A stretch of 64,000 bases of DNA, taken from assembly GCF_023159225.1 (NCBI RefSeq), contig NC_063167.1, forward strand, positions 16,061,360-16,125,359, given 5' to 3'. Shown here piece by piece: positions 1 to 11,000 of the stretch. Numbering within the stretch: the first letter of the stretch is position 1; every line of letters begins with the position of its first letter. The stretch comes from Perognathus longimembris pacificus. Its lineage: Eukaryota > Chordata > Mammalia > Rodentia > Heteromyidae. Under the pieces are notes generated by a model. The model ran no database searches. It worked only from the letters and a program-made list of their open reading frames with translations, and had not been told where the DNA came from. Position numbers and translations under genes: made by a program.

Positions 1-20
1 CCAGTGCTAAACTTCCATCA

Positions 21-203
21 TTTTTTTGCCAGTCCTGGGCCTTGGACTCAGGGCCTGAGCACTGTCCCTGGCTTCTCTTTGCTCAAGGCTAGCACACAGT
101 GCTACTTCTGGCCATTTTCTGTATATGTGGTGCTGGGGAATCGAACCCAGGGCTTCAAGTACACAAGGCAAGCGCTCTTGCCACTAGGCCATATCCCCAG
201 CCC
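21..203 (-). mobile_element. IDL-Geo-like SINE
   Basis: Full-length dimeric SINE read on the minus strand (T-rich end first, ending in the CCCAGCCC head). It is flanked by a 15-bp direct repeat (ACTTCCATCATTTTT at 11-25 and 204-218, overlapping the T-rich tail), the mark of L1-type retroposition. Confidence 0.85.
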
Positions 204-224
204 ACTTCCATCATTTTTCTGCTT

Positions 225-309
225 AGTTGATGATAAGAGTCTCATGGACCTTCTTGCCTGGGCTAGTTTTGAACTGCGATCCTCAGATCTCAGCCTCCTG
301 AGTAGCTAG
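225..309 (-). mobile_element. B1-dID-like SINE, left-half fragment
   Basis: Keeps the GATAAGAGTCTCATGGAC linker and the B1-type GAGTAGCTAG end in reverse orientation. The right monomer is missing. Confidence 0.6.
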
Positions 310-571
310 AATTTCATGAATTTCCATCTTCTGAATCCTGACCTGGATATCCCATCTCTTACAGGTTAGGTGGGGCTCAGGCCACATCTAGTTGCTCCCA
401 TGATCCTCTTTGGCTCAGCATTTCTTCCCTTCCCTCCTTCAGGGATGTGGCCCTGGTCTTATTACGATAGCCTCTTTTACTAAGTGGGGGAAACAAACAA
501 CACCTACCTAACCAGACTTGCACACTCTCAAGAAACTCTGGTGAAATTCTGCTTTAAATAGCAACTACAGA

Positions 572-690
572 AACAAGCAGCCAGTGCTGAGATTTTATAA
601 CACTTTGCTAAGTGCTTTACACTCATTGTTCTATTGACCTTTTAGAAGAATCTCATGATTCCTGAGACTTCATAAATATGTTGTTGCTGT
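572..690 (-). repeat. Possible MIR fragment
   Basis: Diverged stretch with the ACTTTGCTAAGTGCTTTACA core and a following Leu-rich AT segment, as in reverse-oriented MIR. The rest of 310-697 shows no gene. Confidence 0.4.
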
Positions 691-697
691 TGCTAGC

Positions 698-856
698 CAG
701 GCACCAGTGGCTCATGCCTCAAGAAGCTGAGATCTGCAGACCTTAGACAACTATAGGAACTCTTATCTTCAATTAGCCGCCAAAAAAAGCCAGAAGTGTA
801 TGTATGGCTCAAGTGGAAGAGTACCAGCCTTGATTAAGAAAAAAAAAAAAAAAGCT
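698..856 (+). mobile_element. B1-dID-like SINE, internally deleted
   Basis: Left monomer starts CAGGCACCAGTGGCTCATGCC and has lost about 40 bp. The right monomer ends early in an A tail. Confidence 0.7.
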
Positions 857-867
857 AAGGGAACCTG

Positions 868-1235
868 GGTGCCAGTGGCCCACGCCTGTAATCCTAGCTA
901 TTCAGGAGGCTGAGATATGAGGATCACAGTTCGAAGCCAGCCCAGGCAGAAAAGTCCCTGTCTTTTTTTTTTTTTTTTTTTTTGCTCAAGGCTAGCACTG
1001 TACCACTTGAGCTACAACGCCACTTCCAGCCTTTCCTATATGTGTGGTGCTGAGGAATCAAACCCAGGGCTTCATGTATACGAGGCGAGCACTTTACCAC
1101 TAGGCCATATTCCCAGCCCCTCTGTTAGTCTTTTATCTCCAATTAGCTGCTCAAAAACCCCACAACCATCCACAAAAAAAAAAAAAAAAAAGCTAAGGGA
1201 GAACTCAAGGCCCTAAGTTCAAGTCCTAGTACCAT

Positions 1236-1238
<3 letters not shown>
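868..1238 (+). mobile_element. B1-dID-like SINE split by an IDL-Geo-like SINE
   Basis: The outer element runs 868-962 and resumes near 1122. Between them (963-1121) sits a minus-strand IDL-Geo-like copy with its T tail first. The outer copy is therefore older. Confidence 0.75.

Positions 1239-1277
<39 letters not shown>
1239..1277. repeat. (CA)n microsatellite
   Basis: Pure CA array grown from the A-rich 3' end of the SINE before it. Confidence 0.95.
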
Positions 1278-1279
<2 letters not shown>

Positions 1280-1387
1280 ATGTAGTTGCTAAGCAAACAT
1301 TCCTATTCTGCCAATGAGATTTGAAAAGGCTCAGAAAGGAGAGGGAATTTGTTCAGAAACAGTAACAATTAAGACTTGAACCTTCCA

Positions 1388-1523
1388 GGTGCCAGAGGTT
1401 TACGCCTGTAATCCTAGCTACTCAGGAGGCTGAGATCTGAGGATCATGGTTCGAAGCCAGCCTGGGCAAAAAAGTCCCTATGAGACTCTTACCTTCAATT
1501 AACCAGTAAAAAATGAGAAGTGA
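1388..1523 (+). mobile_element. B1-dID-like SINE, left half
   Basis: Left monomer and linker are complete. The right monomer is replaced by the next SINE, which entered at the monomer junction. Confidence 0.75.
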
Positions 1524-1525
1524 TA

Positions 1526-1745
1526 GGCTGGGAATGTGGCTTAGCAGTAGAGTGCTTGCCTAGCATGCATGAAGCCCTGGGTTCGATTCCTCAGTACCAC
1601 ATACACAGAAAAAGCTGGAAGTGGTGCCGTGGCTCTAGTGGTAGAGTGCTAGCCTTGAGCAAAGAAGCTCTGGGACAGTGGGGCCCAGGCCCTAAGTTCA
1701 AGCCCCAGGACTGACAAAAAAAAAAGAAAGAAAGAAAGAAAGAAA
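1526..1745 (+). mobile_element. IDL-Geo-like SINE with (GAAA)n tail
   Basis: ID-type head GGCTGGGAATGTGGCTTAGC, B box GGGTTCGATTCC, then the shared right monomer. The tail has become a GAAA array at 1723-1745. Confidence 0.8.
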
Positions 1746-3705
1746 CTTGAACCCCAACCCTAAGTGCTTAACCAGCATTCTAAACTAGATATTCATCTAG
1801 TAAACCGAGTCTCTCCTTTGGGGATTTACTCTTCAGGAAGACTACTGCCCAGGAAAGCCACCCACCCTCTCCTTTTGATCTCCAGGTCTATCCTAACTGT
1901 GGCAAGCCTGTTTCAGACCCTTGGATCCCAGAAGTGGACCTCTTGGTCCCCTCCCAGCCCAGGGGCTGGCCTGCTTCCGGTCTGCACCTCCTTTCTAAGA
2001 GACAGCCCCCAGAGGCCGTCCCTGGAGCAGAAAAGGACCCAGGGCTCCCATTCGCCCCTTCCATCTCCACCTTCCTGCTTCCTGAGCAGCAGCTGGAACC
2101 CAGAACTTTGGCCCTGCCCTGTGGCCTCAGCAGTGACTCAGGGTTTTATGAGGGGCAGAGATGAAAGGGGCTGAGGCCCCGAGAAGCCTGGCTGGACTCC
2201 ATGACCACTGGTGACTGTGAAGGCACTGGGTGAGGGCCTCAGGGGCCGCGGACAGACTGCCTGGTGTGTGGAGGAGAAGAAGCCAAGAGCCCCACCACTC
2301 CCAGGTCTGGGCTTGCTGAAAACGGACATACTCAGACAGCCCTACGCTGCATCTCAGTGCCTCACTGTGACCCGGAGCCCCGCTGTCCTCCCCAAGGAGT
2401 CACCTCCCTCCCGTGGCAGCCTCAGTGGGACTCCCTCACCCGCAGCTCCTTCCTGTCCTCCCCTGAGGCCCCCTCTGCAGTCCTGAGTCATGGCAGCAAC
2501 AGCTCCCTGCACTTGTGGAGATGCCCCGTTCCTGACCCCACTCATGGAAACTGGCAATGCCTGGACTCGAACCGGCTCCTTCACCCATTCCATCCCGTGC
2601 TCACCGTACCAAGCAGTGTGCTGGGCCCTGGTGACACTCACCCTCAGCCCGCCGGCTCGAATCAAAGGCATCCTAGGAAGCAGTCAGGGAGAAGCACCCT
2701 CAAAGGAGGCTGTGGACGATCAGCTCAGAAGAAGCAGCTTAACCCCCTGGCAATCAGTTCCATGCCCTTCTCAGCCCAGCCCAGCCCAGCTGGGGACAAC
2801 ACCCCTGTGGGTCACTCATTCCACAAGCGTGTGCTCACCGCTTCGGCTTGCATACTTCTAGGGACACGGAGGTCACCACTTGTCAATTTACCCATCCCGT
2901 CCCTGGACAGCCGTGACTACTAGAATGTGTTCCAAACTGGGCTGAGCCCTGCCTGCCTACAGCTCCCTGCTTTGCCCTTGCTCTGGAGACACACCCCAGC
3001 AACCCAGCTGCCAACCCCCACCAACCAGAAGCCCTCCTTCTCTAGGGCCCCAGACCAGAGGTGGATTTGCAAGCATGGTGACCTATGACCTCCAAATAAG
3101 GTGTGTGAGTCTGGGAAGGGAAGGGCAGGGCTGGGGGCGGGGGGGGGGGGGGGGGGAGTGTGGGAAAAGTCTTGTCTAACTCAACAAGTCCTGGATTCTC
3201 CCTGTTTACCTGTGAGTCACCCCCAAACTAGGCCAAACCAGTCCACAAGCTTACATGCTAGCAAGTCCATGCTGCGTCACGCAGGCCCACTCAAGTCCCA
3301 GGCCCACAGTCACACAGCCCCAAAACACACAGACAAACCCAGCCAGAAGCACACACAGCCACCAAGAGACACGCACACAGAGACAGAGACACAAAAGACA
3401 GATAGAAACACCACCACCACCACCTCCCAAGACACCCGTGTTGCACACACTCCCGGTGCAGCCACGAGCTCTCGTTCCTGTGAACACACAGGCACAGGGC
3501 AGGCACGCGTACCTCACACATTCATTCCCACGTGTGGCCCCGGCTGGACTCCACCCTTCCCACATTTGCCAGCTCTGACCCAGCGACCCCTCCTGCCGAC
3601 AGAGGACTTGAAGGACGATGTCCCCGGAGGCCACCTCCTTCCTGTCTGCAGAGGCCCCAGTCTTCCACCCAAATCAATCATTTATCCACCAGGGACTGAA
3701 AGTAG
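1746..3705. other. Unique intronic sequence of the CRYBG2-like gene
   Basis: No SINE, and no exon with convincing splice borders and phase. Several long open frames here are GC-driven and overlap on both strands. A poly-G run lies at 3136-3157 and a CACA-rich tract at 3320-3430. This is probably the large intron after the third coding exon; the next exon was not found and may lie left of the window. Confidence 0.45.
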
Positions 3706-3707
3706 CC

Positions 3708-4060
3708 AGGAAAGCTGGGTACCTGTGGCACGTACCTGTAATCCTAGGTACTTAAGAGGCTGCCATCTGAGGATCGTGGTTCAAAGCCAGGCCAAGCAAT
3801 CTCCAATTAACCAGCAAAAAGCCAGAAGTGGAGCTGTGGTTCAAAGCCAGCCAGGGCAAGAAAGTCCGTGAGACTCTCATCTCCAAATAACCACCAGAAA
3901 ACTGGAAGTGATGCTATGGCTCAAGTGGTAGAGTGCTAGCCTTGAGCTGAAGAGCTCAGGGACAGCGCCCAGGCCCAGAGTTCAAGCACCATGACGGACA
4001 AAACAACAACAACAGAAAGCTCAGGGAGAGTGCCCAGACCCTGAGTTCAAGCCCCAGTAG
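3708..4060 (+). mobile_element. B1-dID-like SINE with internal duplication
   Basis: The left-arm segment TTCAAAGCCAG appears at 3780 and again at 3840, so the middle of the element is duplicated. An extra right-monomer end follows at 4016-4060. Confidence 0.65.
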
Positions 4061-4195
4061 CCCCTTCCCCTCCCCCCCCCACAAATAGCCAGGGAGTGGC
4101 ACCCTGGGTCCCTCTAGCCCAGACTGCTACTCCTTCCCCTACCCCTGCCCCATCCAGGGAGAAGACCTCCTGTCTCTCTAGCTCCTCTATCTCGG

Positions 4196-4365
4196 AAAAC
4201 AGGTTCCAGAGCTGTAGTAGAAACCAGGGTTCGAATTCTGACTCCTTCACAGTTGACTTGTAGGTAAGTGGCAGGATTTTAGTTTTCCTACAATAATTAG
4301 GTAGTAGTGGAACTGTTTTGAGGGTTAAATGAAATTACACATAGTAAGCAAAGCACCGATGACAA
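4196..4365 (+). repeat. MIR element
   Basis: Diverged MIR: GGGTTCGAATTCTGACTCC core, then GAGGGTTAAATGAAATTACACATAGTAAGC-like 3' part (only positions 4319-4350 are clear). It predates rodents. Confidence 0.6.
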
Positions 4366-4547
4366 GCCCCCACCAACACCATTGGAAACTCCTCAGAGCC
4401 CTACCAGAGGCCCAAGGCCCCTTCCTGGTGGAGTTTGGGTGCTCCCATGTGAACCCTCCTTACTGAGTTTTGAGGGATCTATACCTCCCCATGAACCCTC
4501 AAGGCAGATATAGAAACGTCATTTCAATATAAACTAAAACTCAGGCT

Positions 4548-4790
4548 TAAACAAGACACCAATGGCTCACACCTGTAATCCTAGCTACTCTGGAGGCTGA
4601 GAGCTGAGGACCATGGTTCGAAGCCACCCAGGACTGGAAAGTCTGTGAGCCTCTTATCTCCAATTAACCACCAAAAAGCTGGAAGCGGAGGTGTGGCTCA
4701 AGTGATAGAGTGCTAGCTTTGAGCAAAAAAAAAAAGTTCAGGGGCAGCATCCAGGCCCTGAGTTCAAGCCCCAGACTGACCATAAACAAA
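4548..4790 (+). mobile_element. B1-dID-like SINE
   Basis: Full dimer: left B1-type arm 4548-4660, linker TTATCTCCAATTAACCACC, right monomer ending GTTCAAGCCCCAGACTGACC. Confidence 0.8.
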
Positions 4791-5366
4791 CAACCCAGGC
4801 TTGGGAATCTCCGCACCTCTTCCTGTGGCCGCCAGCACAGAGCCAGGCAGAGTAATTACTGCTGCCACTGGGGTGTAATTAATAAGCATCCCTGCTATTT
4901 TGGCAGCTCAACTTTCTGGAGTTCAAAGCATGTTCCTTTAACTACCTCCTCCTTCTTCATCTCCGGCTACCAAATCCACTCAATAACTCAAGGCTCAGAG
5001 AAGTTAAGCAACTTGCCCCAGGACACCCAGCACCTTGGCTAGGTGCCTGTTCCCAGGCTGAACAGATCTGGGGAGTGGTGGGTTGGGGCTGAGGAGAAGG
5101 TGACCTCCTTCCCCCCCCCACCCCCTTCATCTGCCCATCCTGTGATAAGATTTTTCCCTCTTAGGGCAGGCAGGGGAGGAGGGTACCAGTGGTGGGTTCT
5201 AGGAGGCGGCTTGCGGATGAAGGGAGGAAGAGGAAGCGAAGTCGGAGGAGTAGCAGGGTCAGCTCACACTCACGGTGTCAAATGAGTGGCTGGATAGATC
5301 CAAGAGGGGGTGGCCACACCCGGGTCCTCTCCCGCCATCTCAGCCCCTGGGCTCATCGCTACTCAC

Positions 5367-6076
5367 CGGCTGTGTGTAGCCTTAGGTCTCCAGCCTGCCT
5401 GGAGCTCCTGCCGCTGGGCCTCACTCCCTTGGAACCGTGGGGCTCTCAGCCGGGGCTCCAGGGCTGGGTTGGTTGGGCACTCGGTGATGGGGCGGGGCCC
5501 TTGGGGAGGCTCCTGCCAGCCCCTGGATTCCTCAGGGCTGCAGAGGTGGGGAGCTGGTCGGGCCGGTTCCTGGCCCTCCTTCCCCGGTGCGTGCTCACAC
5601 CCCTGCAGGGTGATGGTGAGGTGGTAGCGGGCCCTCCTGGCAGAGGGGCCTGTGTGTAGGGTCTGTACCTCTGACTGTGCTGGCCCTGGGGTGTCGGGCT
5701 CGCCCTTTGCTCCCTCTGCCATGGGGACGGCCAGCAGGCGGGGCGGCAGGGGCGCGTCTTCCAGGTTGCCCGGTTGCCCCGGGCTCCCGGGGACGTCTGG
5801 TGCCGTAGGGAGGGACCTCGGGTAGGTGCAAGCTGGGGATCCCTGTCCCGAACGTGGAGGGGCAAGTTCTGGGCAGGAAAGGTGAACAGGCTCTCCTGGG
5901 GCCAGCGGGGGTGCCAGGCTGCCGGGCCCCAGGGAGGCATGGTAGGCCAGGTCGCAGGCACTGCCCACCGCTGGCCGCTGTAGGCGCCCCAAGGGCTGAG
6001 TGGCTCTCGGTGAGACATGTCCTCGATTCTGAATCCAGGCCCGAAGGTCCCATTCCGAGTGGCTCTGGGTTTGGAC
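5367..6076 (-). CDS. CRYBG2: CRYBG2-like gene, third coding exon (710 nt)
   Basis: Minus-strand exon bounded by a strong acceptor (pyrimidine tract then CTCACCAG at 6077) and a textbook donor CCG/GTGAGT at 5366. One frame is open from border to border (236 codons plus 2 nt); the two other frames close or miss the phase. It starts in phase 0, which is how the 70-nt exon at 7752-7821 ends. The peptide is Pro/Gly/Ser/Arg-rich and looks disordered, with one ordered-looking stretch RRARYHLTITLQG near its end. No crystallin repeat is visible; in this family those lie toward the C-terminus, left of the window. The name rests on synteny beside ZNF683 and LIN28A, not on recognised sequence. Confidence 0.65.
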
Positions 6077-6696
6077 CTGGTGAGAGCGGAGGAAGGGATA
6101 TGGTGAGGATGCGTCTCCCTCGCACCCTCTAGAACATGCCGGACACCCGGGCTGGCTCCTTGCTGCAAGGGGAGCTGAATGGACCAAGGCTCGCAGGACT
6201 CGGAGTGGACAGCGAGAGCCCTCGGCTCCCAGGCCCCACCGGGCCTCCAGGCCTGGCTCTGTCCTCTCAGCCTGCCGGCTCAGCTCCCGGAAGGCCCATT
6301 GCTGCTTGCACAGCGCCCTGGATCAGGGGCTACAGGGACATTCCTGCTTCAGGAGTCCATGGCTCTGTCTCTCCAGGCCACCAGAGGGCCTGCAGCCACC
6401 TCCCTGCCTAAAGTTCTCAAGACATGGCTGGAAGGAGGCATAGAAATAATCTGGGGGCATGCGTGGTGGAAGCGGGGGCCTGGGGACTCCTGAAATTTGG
6501 ACACCTGAATACACCTGCTTTCTTCCCTGGGGTCCAGCCTAGCTGTGGGAATGTGAGGGAGGGGCTCAAGATGCCACACCCATATGACACTGGTTCCCCA
6601 AACTACCAGTTCTCAGGGATGGGCTTGGGTCCTTGGCAAGAGGAGCCAAATCTGGGGACAAAATTCCCTTTGTCCAGGAGGGCCCCTGAATCCCAA

Positions 6697-6698
<2 letters not shown>
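6077..6698. other. Intron of the CRYBG2-like gene
   Basis: GC-rich unique sequence. No repeat recognised and no second exon seen. Confidence 0.5.

Positions 6699-6747
<49 letters not shown>
6699..6747. repeat. (TG)n microsatellite
   Basis: About 24 uninterrupted TG units at the tail end of the minus-strand SINE that follows. Confidence 0.95.
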
Positions 6748-6748
<1 letters not shown>

Positions 6749-6980
6749 GGGACTGGGACTTTAACTCAGGGCCTAGGTGTTGACCCTTAGCTTTTCCCAT
6801 TCAAGGCTGGCACTCTACCGCTTAAGCCATACCTCCACCTCCACCTTTGGCTTTTTTGCTGGTTAATTGGACATAAGAGTATCATGGATTTGTCTGCCGG
6901 GCTGCCTTCAACCTATGTTTTTCAGATCTCAGCCTCGTGAGTAGCTAGGATTACAGGTATGGACCACCGGCGCCCAGCTC
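6748..6980 (-). mobile_element. B1-dID-like SINE
   Basis: Reverse copy running from the right-monomer end (TTTAACTCAGGGCC) to the head (GGCGCCCAGCTC). Diverged. Confidence 0.7.
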
Positions 6981-7529
6981 CCAATCACTTTCCTTGACTC
7001 ATCTATGAAACACCCAGTCTCCCATTCCCTAGGCACCAGACATCTCGTGAGACCGGGAAGCTGCATGGGCAACGTGGGGACCCAGACAGAGACGGCCCAA
7101 GCCTCAACCCCCGTTCTGCTACTTGCTAGCAGCAGTAGCAGCAATAGCAATAGCAAGGCCACAGGTGTCTCCGCCTTCCCGTGAGTGCCTCCTTGGAGGT
7201 CTGTGCAGACTTGTTGAGATAATCCATACCAACAATGAGTACTCAACGTAAGTAATCAATTGTGGTTTGGGGGACCAAAGGGAGCCACCTTGAGCCTGCT
7301 TGAGCCCCTTAGAGGATGTCACTGTCTGACTCATGGCTCAGGTCCCCACCACTGAGGGGGGCCTGTAGCCATCTGTAGTCAGTTTAAGACTCAGGCCTAC
7401 CAACACTTGCAAGGGGCCATGTCAGGAAATGACGAAAGGAGCTAAATACAGAGATCAAGGGGGTGGTGAGAAGGGGACCCCAGGAGCAAGGAAAACTAGC
7501 ATTAATTAGAAAGTACACATTGGCTGAAT

Positions 7530-7690
7530 ACTCAGACCCCATGCTGGATGTTTTGCATTTATTATGTCATTTCTCCCCACAATCCCAGGAGGCATTCTTG
7601 TGCCCCTTTTGCAGATGGGAATACTAAGGTCACAGAGGGAATCTGTGACAGAGGGAAGATCAGTCCATCGTCTGACTGGAAAGTCGGGAT
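7530..7690 (-). repeat. MIR element
   Basis: Reverse-oriented MIR core: CACAATCCCAGGAGGCATTC, then TTTGCAGATGGGAATACTAAGG and the CACAGAGG motif. Confidence 0.5.
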
Positions 7691-7751
7691 TCCAGAGTCC
7701 TACCCAGCCCTCCGGAGCTTTTACCCCCACCCCCTCCGGGTTCCATCCTAC

Positions 7752-7821
7752 CTGCAGGTTGACACTGCTGGCGCTGTCCTGGCTCTGGGCAAGGTCAGGG
7801 CAGCTCTGGCCACCCCAGGGC
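7752..7821 (-). CDS. CRYBG2: CRYBG2-like gene, second coding exon (70 nt)
   Basis: The acceptor has a long pyrimidine tract (CTTTTGGCTTCTTTCTCAG) and the donor is CTGCAG/GTAGG. The first exon leaves 2 nt (AG); adding this exon's first G gives Arg and the frame reads PWGGQSCPDLAQSQDSASSV then NLQ, ending exactly in phase 0 as the next exon needs. Such a three-exon phase match by chance is unlikely. Short, Ser/Asp-rich, no domain. Confidence 0.65.
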
Positions 7822-8257
7822 CTGAGAAAGAAGCCAAAAGAAAAAGAATGAGCATCCTCACCCAGTTCCCACACCACTATCCCAGACTCCAGCCCCCTCC
7901 CTGCCTCTTCCAGTAATAGCTGCTCAAATCTCTGGGGAAGTGGCAGCCTCTACTGCTCTTTCCCTGGGCTGGTTGCCTCATTCCTAGAGGCAGAGAAAGA
8001 GACAGGTAAGCTAGAATCAAATTAGGGTCAGGAAGGATGACATTGATCAAGAGGCACTGTACCCATAAACTGACATGCTGAATCAAAACTCCTATGTACA
8101 AGTTCAAAATAATAACAAAAATTTAAATAGTATATTTTTTAAATGAGGCCTGGGCCTGTGTGAGGGCCAAAGTGCAGAGACATAGGATTGGGATGACTTT
8201 ACCATGTCTGCTGAGAGCCTCCTAAATGTCAGACTTAGCACCAGATTTTGTGCCTAC
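7822..8257. other. Intron of the CRYBG2-like gene
   Basis: Unique; an AT-rich stretch is at 8100-8140. No other feature seen. Confidence 0.45.
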
Positions 8258-8522
8258 GTGTGTGTGCGTGTGCGTGTGTGTGTGTGTGTGTCCGTGTCCA
8301 CATGCCAGTCTTGGGACTTGAACTCAGGGCCTGGGCATTGTTCCTTAGCTTTTTGGGGGGCATTCTACCAGTTGAGCCACAGCTCTACTTCTGGCTTCTT
8401 GGTGGTTAACTGGAGATGAGAATCTTGTGGACTTTTCTGCCTGGGCTGGCTTTGAACCACAATCCTCAGATCTTAGCTTCCTAAGTAGCAAGGATTATAG
8501 GTATGAGTCACTGGTTCCTGGC
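8258..8522 (-). mobile_element. (TG)n plus B1-dID-like SINE
   Basis: TG array 8258-8290 abuts the right-monomer end of a reverse SINE (8303-8522), which keeps the CTTGGTGGTTAACTGGAGAT linker. Confidence 0.75.
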
Positions 8523-8554
8523 ATCTACCTGGATTTTAAGCCTAATAACAATCA

Positions 8555-8645
8555 CAGCAGGTGGATACAGTGCCCTCCATTTTACCGGTAAGAAAACCGA
8601 GACCTAGAGAAGCAAAGTGACTTGCTCAGATCCACCAGGCTAGTG
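8555..8645 (-). repeat. MIR-like fragment
   Basis: CCATTTTACCGGTAAGAAAA followed by GAGACCTAGAGAAGCAAAGT and ACTTGCTCAGATCC, the usual reverse MIR pattern. Confidence 0.5.
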
Positions 8646-9480
8646 CGCCTTAGTGTGGGGACACGGGGATGGACCGTCGCAGGCCAATTCTTGGTTGGAC
8701 ACTGCTGCACTAGTAGGGACAACACAAAGAAAGTGCCTGGCTGCCCCCTCAGGCCCCCTCCCTGGGCACAGCAGGAGTCAGAGGCCCAGACCTCCGCGGG
8801 GGTCCCATTCCCACAGCTGGTAAGCTTTGATTCCAAATGCACACACAGCCAGCGTCATCAGGCGGGCCCTTCAGCCTCTCCCCTGCTCTCCTCACTCCTG
8901 CCTCACCTGTATGTGGGGAAAGGGAGAAGGGCAGCTGGGCCCATAGGGCAGGTTGCTTCCAGACAGGCTAAAGGCAGAGGGTGTGTCTACCAGAGGACGG
9001 TGGGCCGGGCCCTGGCAGGGAGTGGGTACCCTGGGGCACTCAGGCTTCCAGGCTAGGCCCTCCTCTTTGTAGGGTGAGAGAGTAGTACAAACCCCTCCCC
9101 TCAGTCATCCCCGACCACACCTCATCTCTCCCAGGGCAGCCGGGTGAGGACAGCTGTGTCATGATAAGATCAAGACAAATTGCCTGGTAACTGTATAGAC
9201 ATACAAACACCCCATACCTGACAGTGCACCCACATTTGCTGCCCAGATAGGGCCTGGGAGCTACCGGGACCCTCTCAGATTCTTACTCTCCCGCTCCTGG
9301 CCATTGGGCTCAGCCATCCACAGGGAAGTTTCCTTCCTTCCAATCAGATATCAGCTACCCCAGATAAACTCAGAGGGGTGAAGCAACCTGCTGAAGGTCA
9401 CCCAGTGAGGCACCCGGGGCTAGAAGCCTGAGCCCTCCGGGTTGAAGTCTGGCCATTTCCCAAACGACAGAGTTTCAGGA
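8646..9480. other. Unique sequence in CRYBG2-like intron 1
   Basis: No SINE, no exon with supporting phase. Open frames are short and overlap on both strands. Confidence 0.45.
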
Positions 9481-9499
9481 TTTGAGGTCTGGAGGGGAA

Positions 9500-9690
9500 C
9501 TGTGGAAATGCGTACCCCAACTCCACCACTTCCAACTGTGTGGCTCCAGGCAGGCGACTTCGCCTCTCGGAACCTCCATTTCCGGATGTGAATCACTGGA
9601 AATACCTGCTTCCTAGGGCTGCCATGGGGATTACATGAGACAATCCAGGTTAACCACGAAGCAAGTGGCAAATAAAGCTTTATTGTTATT
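9500..9690 (+). repeat. MIR element with AATAAA
   Basis: CTCCACCACTTCCAACTGTG, GGATTACATGAGACAATCC and a GCAAATAAAG end follow MIR order. The AATAAA near 9670 belongs to the repeat, not to a gene end. Confidence 0.6.
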
Positions 9691-10156
9691 GCATTCTAGA
9701 GCTTTTCTGTAGGTGCAAGATGACAGGAGGACATCTCTGCGCAGCTTCTAAGGGCAAAGGCAATGCAATCCAAGGCAAGCCCGGAACCTGTCACTCATGA
9801 CAAATGGAAATGGAGACCAAAGGGACATTGACCTGTGATGTCAGAATCAAAGTCCACAGCGACAGGAGGAACTACCACATCTGCCTTTAATTTGTCTTTA
9901 AACAGGGGAGGAAACTGTCCACAGGCTGCTTGTCTGACTTCGGAAGTTATTAAAGATTGTTTTTTTCAAGGTTTAAAAGAGCACAAGGGGTTTCCACAGT
10001 TCACAGATCTCAAATCGTGATACACTGACCCACATGTACTGTTGCTCAGAGGTAAGAATACATGCTGATTTGAACACATGATATTCTAACACACATACAC
10101 ACACACTCACGCTTACACACTGGGCAGCCCACCAGCCTTTCTCATTCTCCCCTCAC

Positions 10157-10272
10157 CTATCCCGGGATCTGGCCACCTCTGAGGTCTCCTTTCCCCTGCG
10201 CTCCTTCCGGACCCCTAGTCCAGCGAGGAGCTGGGCCAGGCGGGCCCCCAGGCCCCTGCGCCGCTTAGTCAT
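10157..10272 (-). CDS. CRYBG2: CRYBG2-like gene, first coding exon
   Basis: ATG at 10272-10270 (context GCC-ATG-A) opens MTKRRRGLGARLAQLLAGLG, a very basic, helix-prone start, and 38 codons plus 2 nt lead to the donor GATAG/GTGAGG at 10156. The frame is also open upstream to 10740, but that part is a GC-rich promoter and has no better-supported start. The 2-nt leftover fits the 70-nt exon. The gap to the ZNF683 polyadenylation signal is about 1.8 kb, close to the human CRYBG2-ZNF683 gap as I remember it. Product inferred by position: a beta/gamma-crystallin-domain protein whose cellular role is poorly known. Confidence 0.6.
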
Positions 10273-11000
10273 GGCGAGAGCCAGGCCGGGGGTTCGGGCT
10301 GTGGGACACGCGTTGGCCGGGGGCCACCCGGATCCGCTGCCCAGGTGGAGAAGCGCCTCCTCCGGCCCGCCCCCCTGAGTTAACACCCGCCCGCGGGCCG
10401 TGGGCGGGGCCGGCGCCCTGCGGCACTGGGTGCCTCCCCCCCACACCCCGCGCCCCTCCTCGCCAGCGGGCCGTGGACTCTGGGTCAGAGTCTCACGCCC
10501 AGCAGTCACACGCCCAGCTCCACGCTCGATCCCTTGCTCTCTGTTGGGTCCGCACTGTTTGCTCAAGCTTCTGAAACATGCTCGGGGCTGACAGTGAGCG
10601 AAACCTCCGAGCTGTGCAAAGAGGGTCACGAAAACCGGGGTTCGGTTTGAGGGCGGGGGGGGGGGGGGCGCCGCTGGGGGGCGGGGCTGAGCGGAGGGAG
10701 CCGGAGTGCGAGGGCGGGGCCTCGCTGCAGGGAGGGCCAAGGAGAGAGTGGGCGTGGTCTCTCCGGAAGGGGGCCTGGGGAGTGGGCGTGTCCTCGTCAG
10801 GGGCTGGGGGCATGGGCGTGGCCTCGTCGGAGGGCCCCGGGGAGTGGGCGTGGCCTCGTCGGAGGGCCCGGGCGGAGCGGTAATGCCGTGATGAGGGTGG
10901 GCTGGGAACCCAGGGAACCCACCCCGCGAGGGGTCTGTGTCCTGGAGCCACCTTAGGCAGAGAGGGAATGTCGCTCCGCTCTGCTCTGCAACGGGGTGGA
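10273..11000 (-). promoter_or_regulatory. CpG-rich promoter of the CRYBG2-like gene
   Basis: Dense CpG and GC boxes upstream of the minus-strand ATG, with no TATA box at a suitable distance. It contains poly-G at 10656-10670 and the repeated GGGCGTGG boxes listed next. Transcription start not determinable. Confidence 0.6.
10746..10875. repeat. Four tandem 30-34-bp GC units, each with a KLF/SP box
   Basis: (G/A)TGGGCGTG boxes lie at 10748, 10782, 10812 and 10844, spaced 34, 30 and 32 bp. Units 2-4 share a CCTCGTC(A/G)G segment after the box. On the gene's sense strand each is a CACGCCCA CACCC-type box. Confidence 0.8.

Noticed and set aside
2264..2923. 219-codon plus-strand frame
   Set aside because: No splice borders, family or strand preference; overlapped by open frames on the other strand.
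5446..6168. Second minus-strand frame in the CRYBG2-like exon
   Set aside because: It stops before the donor at 5366 and does not fit the phase of the 70-nt exon, whereas the chosen frame does both.
9665..9680. AATAAA as a gene polyadenylation signal
   Set aside because: It lies at the end of a MIR repeat on the plus strand, with no plus-strand gene upstream.
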